Positions 44,636 to 52,139 of a DNA stretch of 64,000 nt are shown in pieces. Source of the stretch: Flavobacterium sp. SLB02. GTDB lineage: Bacteria; Bacteroidota; Bacteroidia; Flavobacteriales; Flavobacteriaceae. The translations under genes were made by a program, and so were the position numbers. Below the pieces are notes generated by a model that worked only from the letters and a program-made list of their open reading frames with translations, searched no databases and was not told the DNA's origin. Each line of letters opens with the position of its first letter. Positions within the stretch are counted from its first letter, which is position 1. Where the stretch lies: assembly GCF_009664855.1 (NCBI RefSeq), contig NZ_CP045928.1, forward strand, positions 5,054,331-5,118,330, written 5' to 3'.

Positions 44636-44661
44636 GACGACATGTTTTGAATTGAGGTTAC
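44636..44661 (-). promoter_or_regulatory. ECF-type promoter of the DUF6249 gene
   Basis: On the minus strand GTAACC-N14-GTCGTC, preceded by TTCTT, starts 64 bp before the start codon. Both boxes and the spacing are identical to those in front of the sigma gene. Confidence 0.75.
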
Positions 44662-44775
44662 AAGAAATTTAAAATAAATTCCAAATTTTAAATTCCAAAT
44701 TCCAAAACTTGCTGATTATGAGTTAATTTTGAGTTTATAATTATTTTCATAACAATATTTTCTTCTTGTTTGTTA

Positions 44776-44925
44776 TCTCGACGAAAGAGAGATCACACGC
44801 GAAACTCGACAACGATTGGTAACTTTCTTTGTGGAATTACTTGTGTGATCTCTCCTTCGTCGAGATGAATATTGGGATTAAACTTTGTCAAAGTTTAAAA
44901 CTTTGACAAAGTTCTATACACATAT
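44776..44925. repeat. Two stacked palindromes between the ECF promoters
   Basis: TCTCGACGAAAGAGAGATCACAC (split by one mismatch) at 44777 faces GTGTGATCTCTCCTTCGTCG at 44848. Then AACTTTGTCAAAGTT is followed by its own complement at 44880-44915. Both are dispersed palindrome types placed in the 455-bp divergent gap (44598-45052), where I see no gene. Confidence 0.75.
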
Positions 44926-45017
44926 AGATTAAAATTTAAACTATACATTTCTTCTTCTTCCGAAGTTGGAATTTGGATTTTTAAAAATATTGTAATTTAT
45001 TTTTTTTCAAAATTCTT

Positions 45018-45043
45018 GTAACCTAAACACAGAACGTGTCGTC
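45018..45043 (+). promoter_or_regulatory. ECF-type promoter of the sigma operon (autoregulation)
   Basis: GTAACC (45018-45023) and GTCGTC (45038-45043) are 14 bp apart, preceded by TTCTT. The start codon is at 45053, so the leader would be only a few bases. Identical boxes precede the DUF6249 gene. Confidence 0.75.
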
Positions 45044-45052
45044 TTACCTAAT

Positions 45053-45637
45053 ATGAGCACAATAAGCGATCAACATTATATCGATAAAATTATACAGGGC
45101 GACGCGAATGCGTTTGCCGTGCTGGTGGATCGTTATAAAGATATGATCTTTACATTGGCTCTTAAAATGATTAAAAACAGAGAAGAAGCCGAAGAGGTTG
45201 CACAAGACACTTTTATTAAAGCTTACAGTTCTTTGGTAAAGTTTAAAGGAGATTCTAAATTTTCGACCTGGATTTATAAGATTGCTTATAATACGTGTTT
45301 AGATCGTTTGAAAAAAAATAAAAAAGAAGACAACAATATATCGATAGATGAATTTTCGGCTCATTTAATAAAAACGATGGATAATGCTTTGAGCGCTTTA
45401 GAAGATAAAGAACGAAAGCAAACCATTCAGAATTGTTTGAATTTATTACCGAGTGAAGAGAATTTCCTGCTAACTTTATTTTATTTTGAAGATCAGAGCT
45501 TAGAAGAAATAGGAAAAGTCATGAACATTAACACTAATAATGTCAAGGTAAAATTATTTAGAAGCCGACAAAAATTAGCTGTAATTTTGAAAAAGCAATT
45601 AGAACCAGAAATAATAGAATGTTATGAAAGAAAATGA
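45053..45637 (+). CDS. ECF-type RNA polymerase sigma factor
   Basis: This 194-residue sigma-70 family protein has region 2 at YKDMIFTLALKMIKNREEAEEVAQDTFIKAY with SKFSTWIYKIAYNTCLDRLKK, and region 4 at LPSEENFLLTLFYFEDQSLEEIGKVMNINTNNVKVKLFRSRQKL. It directs RNA polymerase to GTAACC/GTCGTC promoters if the two matching sites here are its targets (inference). The next gene overlaps it by 14 bp and is the likely anti-sigma or regulator. Confidence 0.95.
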   Translation: MSTISDQHYIDKIIQGDANAFAVLVDRYKDMIFTLALKMIKNREEAEEVAQDTFIKAYSSLVKFKGDSKFSTWIYKIAYNTCLDRLKKNKKEDNNISIDEFSAHLIKTMDNALSALEDKERKQTIQNCLNLLPSEENFLLTLFYFEDQSLEEIGKVMNINTNNVKVKLFRSRQKLAVILKKQLEPEIIECYERK

Positions 45638-46019
45638 TAAAGAAATAGAAAATCTGATTGAGAGAATGATGAGCGAAAACACTTTGGAATCGCCATCTTT
45701 TGACTTTACTTCAAAAATAATGTCTCAGGTTTTAGTGACTGAAAAAAGCAAAATCAAAGCCTACAAACCTTTAATTTCTAAAACAACCTGGATATTTATT
45801 GGTGTCAGTTTAGTTGCTTTGACGGCTTATGCTATTTACTACAATAACGACATTTCTAATTTCGAAATAGCCAAAACCTATTCTGATAAAGCTTCTGCCC
45901 TATTTTCCGGAATTCATTTTTCTACGAATGTACTTTACGCTTTATTGGTAGTTCCGTTTATGGTATTAATTCAGATTGGGGTTTTGAAGAATTATTTTGA
46001 TAAGAAGTATGAGTTGTAG
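45624..46019 (+). CDS. Membrane protein co-encoded with the ECF sigma factor (putative anti-sigma)
   Basis: This 131-residue protein overlaps the sigma gene by 14 bp, so translation is coupled. An N-terminal charged cytoplasmic part (about 1-48) is followed by two membrane segments (about 52-70 and 101-120). Such overlap and layout fit an anti-sigma factor, but the zinc HxxxCxxC motif is absent and no known anti-sigma domain is evident. It is probably in the inner membrane. Confidence 0.82.
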   Translation: MKENDKEIENLIERMMSENTLESPSFDFTSKIMSQVLVTEKSKIKAYKPLISKTTWIFIGVSLVALTAYAIYYNNDISNFEIAKTYSDKASALFSGIHFSTNVLYALLVVPFMVLIQIGVLKNYFDKKYEL

Positions 46020-46021
46020 AA

Positions 46022-46399
46022 TTATTTGAAAGAATCTTCTCTTTTTCTGAGATAATCTATTCCAATTAAACAATCGGAACTTACATCATATTTATTAAGA
46101 TAAAACAAATACTTTATTGTAAAATATTCATCAGTTTTTAAATTTGATTTATTGAGTTCAATTTCATTTTTTCTTTTTGATGATTTTGAATATTTTTTCA
46201 GAAATTTATTAAATCCTAAATCACAATATTCTTTTTCTATTTTTGAATCTAATTTAAATTTCTGTTCAAGAATTAGCGGAGACTTTTCGTCAAATACAAA
46301 ATCGTCATTAAGAAAAGTTTCTAAAAACATTTTGAAAGAGTTATATTTTTTTGAATAGTACAACTTGTAAGACGCATAGAGATAATTCTCAGTTGTCAT
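46022..46399 (-). CDS. Hypothetical protein, co-transcribed with a small lipoprotein
   Basis: This 125-residue Lys- and Tyr-rich soluble protein has no signal or recognisable motif; a predicted helical pattern runs through DLGFNKFLKKYSKSSKRKNE. It overlaps the upstream lipoprotein gene by 4 bp (ATGA type), good evidence that both are real and coupled. Very AT-rich codons suggest a recently acquired or weakly expressed pair. Function unknown. Confidence 0.6.
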   Translation of the reverse strand: MTTENYLYASYKLYYSKKYNSFKMFLETFLNDDFVFDEKSPLILEQKFKLDSKIEKEYCDLGFNKFLKKYSKSSKRKNEIELNKSNLKTDEYFTIKYLFYLNKYDVSSDCLIGIDYLRKREDSFK

Positions 46400-46587
46400 A
46401 AAATTTCATTATGATTTGTCCTAAAATATAAATCTGAAAATCCGTAAGGAATAAATATAGGAAATCCGTTTTTTTCATTATCTCTAAGAGCCAACTTCTC
46501 TATCATTTCTTCAGAAAAATTCGGTTCTTTTCTTTCACAGGAAATCAAAAAACAAAACAGCATTAATAAGATTATAATTTTCTTCAT
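46396..46587 (-). CDS. Small lipoprotein
   Basis: This 63-residue protein starts at the Met at 46587 (MKKIIILLMLFCFLISC), giving a lipobox FLISC with lipidation at Cys17. An upstream Met would put eight residues before the signal. The mature part is only about 46 residues (NFSEEMIEKLALRDNEKNG, IFIPYGFSDLY). It overlaps the following gene by 4 bp. Function unknown. Confidence 0.65.
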   Translation of the reverse strand: MKKIIILLMLFCFLISCERKEPNFSEEMIEKLALRDNEKNGFPIFIPYGFSDLYFRTNHNEIL

Positions 46588-46778
46588 GAATGAAATTTGA
46601 TATTTAAACAAATCTAACTAAAATCTTCAACTCTTTTTTTCAAAAATAAATATTGTATTTTAAATCCAAAAAACATATTTTAAGCACTCAGAGGAATCAA
46701 ATTTAATTCATTCATTTACAATAGTTTTAGCCCCGAAAACGATATTGTTTTTTTATGAAAATTTTGAGAACTTAAACC

Positions 46779-46810
46779 GTTGCAATATTGCAACTTATGA
46801 AGTATCTTTG
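46779..46810 (+). promoter_or_regulatory. Promoter with 16-bp palindrome over the -33 box
   Basis: TATCTTTG (46803-46810) has a TTG (46780-46782) 20 bp upstream. The TTG lies within GTTGCAATATTGCAAC (46779-46794), a perfect palindrome covering the -33 region, which is the expected place for an operator. Confidence 0.6.
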
Positions 46811-46833
46811 CACCCTAATTCGAAATTCATAAA

Positions 46834-47757
46834 ATGAATAAATTATTGATTGTTGGAACGGTTGCTTTCGACGCGATTGAAACTCCTTTCGGAAAAACAG
46901 ATAAAATATTAGGTGGTGCTGCAACGTACATTGGTTTATCAGCATCCTTTTTTAACTTACAATCGGCCATTGTTTCAGTAGTTGGCGACGATTTTCCTCA
47001 AGAACATTTAGATCTTTTAACTTCAAGAAATATTGATATCTCTGGTATCGAAATTGTAAAAGGTGGAAAAACCTTTTTCTGGAGCGGTTTATACCACAAC
47101 GATCTAAACTCAAGAGACACTCTTGTAACGGAACTAAACGTTTTGGCTGATTTTCAACCAAAAGTTCCTCAAAACTATAAAGATGCTGATGTTGTGATGT
47201 TAGGAAACCTACATCCTTTAGTACAAAGCAGTGTTTTGGATCAAATGGAGAAAAAACCAAAATTAGTAGTTTTAGATACTATGAACTTTTGGATGGATTG
47301 TGCTCTTCCGGAATTACTTGACGTAATAAAACGTGTAGACGTAATTACAATCAATGACGAAGAAGCAAGACAACTTTCAGGAGAATATTCATTAGTAAAA
47401 GCAGCTAACAAAATCCAGGAATTGGGACCAAAATATGTGGTGATCAAAAAAGGAGAACACGGAGCACTTTTATTCCATAACAGAGAAGTATTCTTTGCAC
47501 CGGCATTACCGTTAGAAGATGTTTTTGATCCAACAGGAGCCGGAGACACTTTTGCAGGTGGTTTTTCAGGATTTATTGCGCAAAGCGAAAACATCTCGTT
47601 TGGCAACATGAAAAACGCAATTATTTACGGATCTAATTTAGCTTCATTTTGTGTAGAGAAATTTGGAACCGAAAGGATGGAAACATTAAGTAAAGCAGAA
47701 GTAGCGATTCGATTACAACAGTTTAAGTCGTTAACTCAGTTTGACATAGAAATATAA
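46834..47757 (+). CDS. PfkB family carbohydrate/nucleoside kinase
   Basis: This 307-residue kinase has the N-terminal substrate segment GGAATYIGLSASFF and the ATP/catalytic motif DPTGAGDTFAGGFSGF with the catalytic Asp in GAGD. The family phosphorylates sugars or nucleosides; the compact length and RDTLVTELNVLADF segment do not identify the substrate. It lies directly before purF but is separated from it by a terminator. It has its own palindrome-overlapped promoter. Confidence 0.9.
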   Translation: MNKLLIVGTVAFDAIETPFGKTDKILGGAATYIGLSASFFNLQSAIVSVVGDDFPQEHLDLLTSRNIDISGIEIVKGGKTFFWSGLYHNDLNSRDTLVTELNVLADFQPKVPQNYKDADVVMLGNLHPLVQSSVLDQMEKKPKLVVLDTMNFWMDCALPELLDVIKRVDVITINDEEARQLSGEYSLVKAANKIQELGPKYVVIKKGEHGALLFHNREVFFAPALPLEDVFDPTGAGDTFAGGFSGFIAQSENISFGNMKNAIIYGSNLASFCVEKFGTERMETLSKAEVAIRLQQFKSLTQFDIEI

Positions 47758-47764
47758 TGCCCTG

Positions 47765-47793
47765 AAGCCTCGATAAAACGGGGCTTTTTTATT
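47765..47793 (+). terminator. Terminator between the PfkB kinase gene and purF
   Basis: AAGCCTCG pairs with CGGGGCTT (one T-G pair) around a 6-nt loop, followed by a T run, 7 bp past the stop codon. Confidence 0.88.
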
Positions 47794-47840
47794 ACGTTAT
47801 TACGCACAACTTTACAACAACAACACAAATACAAAAAACA

Positions 47841-49739
47841 ATGAGCGACGCTTTAAAACACGAATGTGGTATAGCCTTAGTTAGACTTCTTAAACCGCTT
47901 GAATATTACAAAGAAAAATACGGTACTGCTTTTTACGGGATACAAAAAATGTATCTAATGATGGAGAAGCAACACAACCGTGGGCAGGACGGAGCAGGTT
48001 TTGCCAGCATCAAATTAGATGTTGAACCAGGTGAGCGTTACATAAGCCGAGTTCGTTCGAACCACGCACAGCCTATTCAGGACGTTTTTAAACAAATCAA
48101 CGAGCGTATCAATGAGGAGATGACTTCTCATCCTGAATATGCAAATGATGTTGCCAAACAAAAAGCAAACATACCTTATATAGGAGAATTATTTTTAGGT
48201 CACGTTCGTTACGGAACTTTCGGAAAAAACAGCATCGAAAGTGTTCACCCATTTTTACGTCAGAGTAACTGGATGCACCGTAACTTAATTTTGGCAGGTA
48301 ACTTTAACATGACAAATGTTAAAGAACTTTTCGAAAATTTAGTTGAGCTTGGACAACATCCTAAAGAAATGGCCGACACTGTTACCGTAATGGAAAAAAT
48401 AGGTCACTTTCTTGACAAAGAAGTAATGCAATTATACCAGGACTGTAAAGCCGAAGGCTATTCTAAAAGAGAAGCTTCTCCGGTAATTGCAGACCGATTG
48501 GACATCGCAAAAATATTAGGACGTTCTGCTAAAAACTTAGACGGAGGTTACGCAATGGCCGGATTATTAGGTCATGGTGACGCTTTCGTATTTAGAGATC
48601 CGGCAGGAATTCGTCCGGCTTACTTTTATCAGGATGATGAAGTAGTGGTTGTCGCTTCTGAAAGACCGGTTATTCAGACTGTATTTAATGTACCTTTTGA
48701 TAGTGTTCAGGAAATTGAACCTGGAAATGCTTTGATTATCAAAAAAAGCGGAAAAGTTTCTATGGAACAAATTTTAGAACCAACTGTAAAAAAAGCCTGT
48801 TCTTTTGAAAGAATTTATTTCTCAAGAGGAAGTGATGCCGAAATATATCAGGAACGTAAAAACTTAGGTAAATTAATTTTACCTGCAGTTTTAGATTCAA
48901 TTGACAGCGATACAGATAATACTGTTTTCTCTTATATCCCGAATACAGCAGAAACTTCATTTTACGGTTTAGTCGAAGCTGCTCAGGATTTCTTAAACCA
49001 GAGAAAAAACAATTATATTTTAGCAAACAGAAACACGCTTACAGCCGAAACTTTACAGGAATTATTAGCTGTAAAAATACGTACTGAGAAAGTTGCAATT
49101 AAAGATGCTAAGCTTAGAACCTTTATTACTGAGGATAGCAGCCGTGACGATCTTGTTGCACACGTTTACGATGTGACTTACGGGGTGATCAAACCAACAG
49201 ACAACCTTGTTATTATCGATGACAGTATCGTTCGTGGTACTACCCTTAAAATGAGTATCATTAAAATGATGGATCGTTTAAATCCTAAACGTATTGTAAT
49301 CGTTTCATCGGCGCCACAAATTCGTTACCCTGATTGTTACGGAATTGACATGGCTAAACTAGAAGGTCTTGTAGCTTTTAGAGCAGCTTTGGCTTTATTA
49401 AAAGAAAGAAATCTATATCACATAGTTGATGAAGTTTATGCAAAATGTAAAGCACAGGAAAACTATTTAGATAGTGATGTTGTGAATTATGTCACGGCAA
49501 TTTACGATCAGTTTACTCCTGAAGAAATTTCAGATAAAATTGCTGAAATGTTGAGTTCTCCCGAAATTAATGCCGAAGTAAAAATCATTTTCCAGAAAGT
49601 AGAAGATTTGCATATTGCTTGCCCTAAAAATTTAGGTGACTGGTATTTTACGGGAGATTATCCTACACCAGGTGGTAATCGCGTTGTAAACAGGGCTTTC
49701 ATGAATTTCTACGAAGGAAAAGATGCAAGAGCATATTAA
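47841..49739 (+). CDS. purF: Amidophosphoribosyltransferase
   Basis: This 632-residue enzyme makes phosphoribosylamine from PRPP and glutamine, the first step of purine synthesis. The glutaminase nucleophile is Cys9 (HECGIALVRL), after an 8-residue leader that is probably removed. The PRPP loop is LVIIDDSIVRGTTLKM. It is longer than the E. coli enzyme and carries the extended C-terminal part (WYFTGDYPTPGGNRVVNRAF) seen in Bacteroidota relatives. Three tandem small-RNA units follow. Confidence 0.93.
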   Translation: MSDALKHECGIALVRLLKPLEYYKEKYGTAFYGIQKMYLMMEKQHNRGQDGAGFASIKLDVEPGERYISRVRSNHAQPIQDVFKQINERINEEMTSHPEYANDVAKQKANIPYIGELFLGHVRYGTFGKNSIESVHPFLRQSNWMHRNLILAGNFNMTNVKELFENLVELGQHPKEMADTVTVMEKIGHFLDKEVMQLYQDCKAEGYSKREASPVIADRLDIAKILGRSAKNLDGGYAMAGLLGHGDAFVFRDPAGIRPAYFYQDDEVVVVASERPVIQTVFNVPFDSVQEIEPGNALIIKKSGKVSMEQILEPTVKKACSFERIYFSRGSDAEIYQERKNLGKLILPAVLDSIDSDTDNTVFSYIPNTAETSFYGLVEAAQDFLNQRKNNYILANRNTLTAETLQELLAVKIRTEKVAIKDAKLRTFITEDSSRDDLVAHVYDVTYGVIKPTDNLVIIDDSIVRGTTLKMSIIKMMDRLNPKRIVIVSSAPQIRYPDCYGIDMAKLEGLVAFRAALALLKERNLYHIVDEVYAKCKAQENYLDSDVVNYVTAIYDQFTPEEISDKIAEMLSSPEINAEVKIIFQKVEDLHIACPKNLGDWYFTGDYPTPGGNRVVNRAFMNFYEGKDARAY

Positions 49740-49803
49740 AAAAATACTAACAAAAGGTTAATTAGTGCATTTCATCGGTTTTTTTTGCCGTTCATCCTAT
49801 ATG

Positions 49804-49835
49804 TTTGGTAAAATTGAAAAGCTACAATACTTTTG
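49804..49835 (+). promoter_or_regulatory. Promoter of small-RNA unit A
   Basis: TTTG (49804-49807), 20 bp, TACTTTTG (49828-49835): a full match to the Bacteroidota consensus. Transcription would begin at about 49840, at the start of the conserved block. Confidence 0.75.
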
Positions 49836-49839
49836 AGAT

Positions 49840-49911
49840 ACCATAACATTAGTAGGTTAAGTTTATGGTAGATTTGGGGCAAAAAGGGTGGAAGCAATTC
49901 CACCTTTTTTA
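49840..49911 (+). ncRNA. Candidate small RNA, tandem unit A
   Basis: The conserved block starts ACCATAACATTAGTAGGTT. Hairpin 1 is ACCATA/TATGGT. A shared unpaired stretch GATTTGGGGCAAAAA follows, and the terminator hairpin is GGTGGAA/TTCCACC with a GCAA loop and T6. No open frame fits. Two more copies follow within 700 bp. Confidence 0.75.
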
Positions 49912-49960
49912 TTGGAATAAACTCAAGCATTTCAATTTAAAGCCATTATCTTCTTTTGGT

Positions 49961-50020
49961 CGGATATATTGACCATTCATCTGAAAAGTTTTTTTAACGA
50001 TAATAGCTATCATACATTTA
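49961..50020 (+). promoter_or_regulatory. Upstream control region of small-RNA unit B
   Basis: CGGATATATTGACCATTCAT then CTGAAAAGTTTTTT is nearly identical to the region before unit C, and leads to TACATTTA (50013-50020), one base off TAnnTTTG. Conservation beyond the promoter boxes suggests a protein-binding site. Confidence 0.65.
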
Positions 50021-50024
50021 CTAA

Positions 50025-50100
50025 ACCATAACATTAGTAGGTTAAGTTTATGGTAGATTTGGGGCAAAAAAGGTGGAAGAAATTCCGCCTTTTTTATTTT
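50025..50100 (+). ncRNA. Candidate small RNA, tandem unit B
   Basis: It shares the unit A block almost base for base up to the terminator. The terminator stem is GGTGGAA/TTCCGCC (one T-G pair) with loop GAAA and a T6 run. Confidence 0.75.
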
Positions 50101-50162
50101 CTTTTTTTTTAGAGAATAGACTAAAAGCTCTGAGAATAGACAAACAATCGAAAAACGCTTTC

Positions 50163-50395
50163 TTTAATTCTCCTCCTCTATTCTTTCCCCTTGCTTCTAT
50201 TCTCTATATTCTATCTTCTATATTCTATCTTCTATATTCTATTCTCTATATTCTTCCTTCATTAATCTTTCCTCTTTATTCTATCTTTTTTACTCTATTC
50301 TTTTTGTTCCATCTTCTTTACTCCATCCTCTTTACTCCATCCTCTATAATCTATTCTCTTTAGTCTATTCACTTTAGCCTATCTTTTCCTTACTT
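50163..50395 (+). repeat. Pyrimidine-rich repeat tract (TATATTCTATCTTC type)
   Basis: About 230 bp of almost pure C/T on this strand, with 14-bp units TATATTCTATCTTC repeated in the first part and degenerate CTCTTTACTCCATC units later. A purine-rich tract at 50545-50640 is partly complementary, so the two could fold around unit C. The open frame across it codes only for low-complexity Leu/Ser/Ile sequence and is not a gene. Confidence 0.75.
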
Positions 50396-50398
50396 AAT

Positions 50399-50458
50399 CG
50401 GATATATTGACCATTCGTCTGAAAAGTTTTTTATATAAGAATAGCTAACATACATTTA
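50399..50458 (+). promoter_or_regulatory. Upstream control region of small-RNA unit C
   Basis: CGGATATATTGACCATTCGT then CTGAAAAGTTTTTT repeats the unit B upstream region with one change in the first 30 bases and leads to TACATTTA (50451-50458). Confidence 0.65.
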
Positions 50459-50462
50459 CTGA

Positions 50463-50535
50463 ACCATAACATTAGTAGGTAAAGTATATGGTAGATTTGG
50501 GGCAAAAAAGGCGGAAGAGATTCCGCCTTTTTTAT
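50463..50535 (+). ncRNA. Candidate small RNA, tandem unit C
   Basis: Same block as A and B, with the loop of hairpin 1 slightly changed. The terminator stem is GGCGGAA/TTCCGCC with loop GAGA. Compared with A (T-A) and B (T-G), the third pair is C-G, so pairing is kept while bases change. Confidence 0.75.
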
Positions 50536-50654
50536 TTTTATTAAGCAGAAAAAAGAGTAAAGATTAGAGAAGAAAGATTGTTGAAGAACTAATCTAGAAG
50601 AAAGAAAATAGAGCAAAGAATAAAGATTGTTGAAAATAATTAATATGGTAACAA

Positions 50655-50692
50655 AAAAAAAGACGAATAGCGATCAAGCCATCCGTCTTTTG
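50655..50692 (-). terminator. Terminator of the superoxide dismutase gene
   Basis: On the minus strand AAAAGACG pairs with CGTCTTTT around a loop holding a second small stem (GGC/GCT region), followed by T9. It lies about 35 bp past the stop codon. Confidence 0.8.
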
Positions 50693-50726
50693 TCTTTACT
50701 CTTTATTCTATCTCCTCTTAAACAGA

Positions 50727-51338
50727 CTATTTGTCTAAAGCATATCTTCTTGCTACTTCTGTCCAGTTAATTACACTGAAGAAAGCTTCGATATAATCCG
50801 GTCTTCTGTTTTGGTAGTTTAAGTAGTAAGCGTGCTCCCAAACATCCATTCCTAAGATTGGAGTTCCACCGTTACCAGCAACTTCCGGCATTAATGGATT
50901 ATCTTGATTTGGAGTACCTACAACTTCTAGTTTACCACCTTTTTTTACTGTTAACCAAGCCCATCCTGAACCAAATTGAGTTGCTCCGGCTTTAGCAAAT
51001 TTTGCTTTAAACTCTTCGAAAGTTCCAAAAGAATCTTCGATTGCAGCTAATAAATCACCTGTTGGTAATCCACCACCGTTTGGAGACATTACAGTCCAGA
51101 ATAAATTGTGGTTGTAGAAACCTCCACCATTGTTACGAACTGCTGCGTTTGTTTTATCTAAGTTGATTAAGATATTTTCGATTGTCTTACCTTCTAAATC
51201 TGTTCCTGCAATTGCAGCGTTAAGATTTGTAGTATAAGCATTATGGTGCTTTGTATGATGGATTTCCATTGTACGAGCATCAATATGTGGTTCTAATGCA
51301 TCATATGCATAAGGTAATTGTGGTAATTCAAAAGCCAT
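50727..51338 (-). CDS. Superoxide dismutase, Fe/Mn type
   Basis: This 203-residue enzyme turns superoxide into H2O2 and O2. Metal ligands are His27 (EIHHTKHH), the His in YNHNLFW, and the Asp and His of DVWEHAYYL. Length and the GSGWAWLTV and NYQNRRPDYIEAF segments are standard. Iron or manganese use cannot be decided from the sequence with confidence. No signal peptide is present, so it is cytoplasmic. Confidence 0.96.
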   Translation of the reverse strand: MAFELPQLPYAYDALEPHIDARTMEIHHTKHHNAYTTNLNAAIAGTDLEGKTIENILINLDKTNAAVRNNGGGFYNHNLFWTVMSPNGGGLPTGDLLAAIEDSFGTFEEFKAKFAKAGATQFGSGWAWLTVKKGGKLEVVGTPNQDNPLMPEVAGNGGTPILGMDVWEHAYYLNYQNRRPDYIEAFFSVINWTEVARRYALDK

Positions 51339-51373
51339 GATATTATGATTTTATGATTTATAATAATTTATTT

Positions 51374-51381
51374 CAAATTTA
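51374..51381 (-). promoter_or_regulatory. Promoter of the superoxide dismutase gene
   Basis: The minus strand reads TAAATTTG (TAnnTTTG) 35 bp before the start codon. Confidence 0.55.
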
Positions 51382-51476
51382 GACATTTAACTTTGGAATA
51401 GAAAATACTATTTCGTTATAATTGAATATAATTAACTGATAATTTGATTATTTAACAGTTAAATAACTGAAATTCT

Positions 51477-52103
51477 TTACTTTCCGTTAAATGTAGTCAT
51501 CGTATTTTCTAAACCGGCGGTTCCAAATGATTTGATAATTTCCGAAGAAACTTCTAAACGTTCCGGCAATTTTGCTTTTTCTTCTTCGTCCCATTCTCCT
51601 AAAACGTAATCGATTTGCTGTCCTTTTTTGAACTGATCGCTGATACCAAATCTAAAACGGGTGTAGTTTTGAGTATTTAAAACCAAGTTGATATTCTTTA
51701 AGCCATTATGACCTCCGTCGCTTCCTTTTGGTTTGATACGGATGGTTCCGAATGACAGGTTTAAATCGTCTGTAATGACCAAAATATTCTCTAACGGTAT
51801 ATTTTCTTTGTCCATCCAGTATTTTACCGCCTTGCCGCTTAAATTCATGTAGGTGTTAGGCTTAAGCAGGAAAAAGGTTCTGCCTTTGAATTTATATTCG
51901 GCCAAAGCGCCCAGTTTTACGGTTTCGAATGAAAGTCCTTCTTTTTTGGCTAAAAAATCTAATACTTTAAATCCAATATTGTGTCTTGTATTTACGTATT
52001 CGGCACCAATATTTCCTAAACCTACGATTAAATATTTCTTCATATTATCTATGTTCTCTTCTTTTTGTGTTGATGAAAACAGTTTTGTTATCCATTTTAT
52101 CAT
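51477..52103 (-). CDS. pth: Peptidyl-tRNA hydrolase
   Basis: This 208-residue enzyme recycles peptidyl-tRNA. The catalytic His is in VNTRHNIGF, with LKPNTYMNLSGKAV, ITDDLNLSFGTIRIKPKGSDGGHNGLKNI also intact. The start is uncertain: the Met at 52103 gives a 20-residue extension, while the Met at 52043 (MKKYLIVGLGNIG) matches the usual family start. I list the longer form because it is open and common in this group. It is third in the prs-rplY-pth run. Confidence 0.94.
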   Translation of the reverse strand: MIKWITKLFSSTQKEENIDNMKKYLIVGLGNIGAEYVNTRHNIGFKVLDFLAKKEGLSFETVKLGALAEYKFKGRTFFLLKPNTYMNLSGKAVKYWMDKENIPLENILVITDDLNLSFGTIRIKPKGSDGGHNGLKNINLVLNTQNYTRFRFGISDQFKKGQQIDYVLGEWDEEEKAKLPERLEVSSEIIKSFGTAGLENTMTTFNGK

Positions 52104-52139
52104 GATACAAAAATAAGGTTAATTAGAGAATGTGCCAAT

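Noticed and set aside
47241..47609. 122-codon minus-strand frame within the PfkB kinase gene
   Set aside because: The plus-strand gene has complete kinase motifs and the shadow frame has none.
50073..50363. 96-codon open frame rich in Leu, Ser and Ile
   Set aside because: It is a translation of the pyrimidine repeat tract and begins inside small-RNA unit B; low complexity with no start signal.
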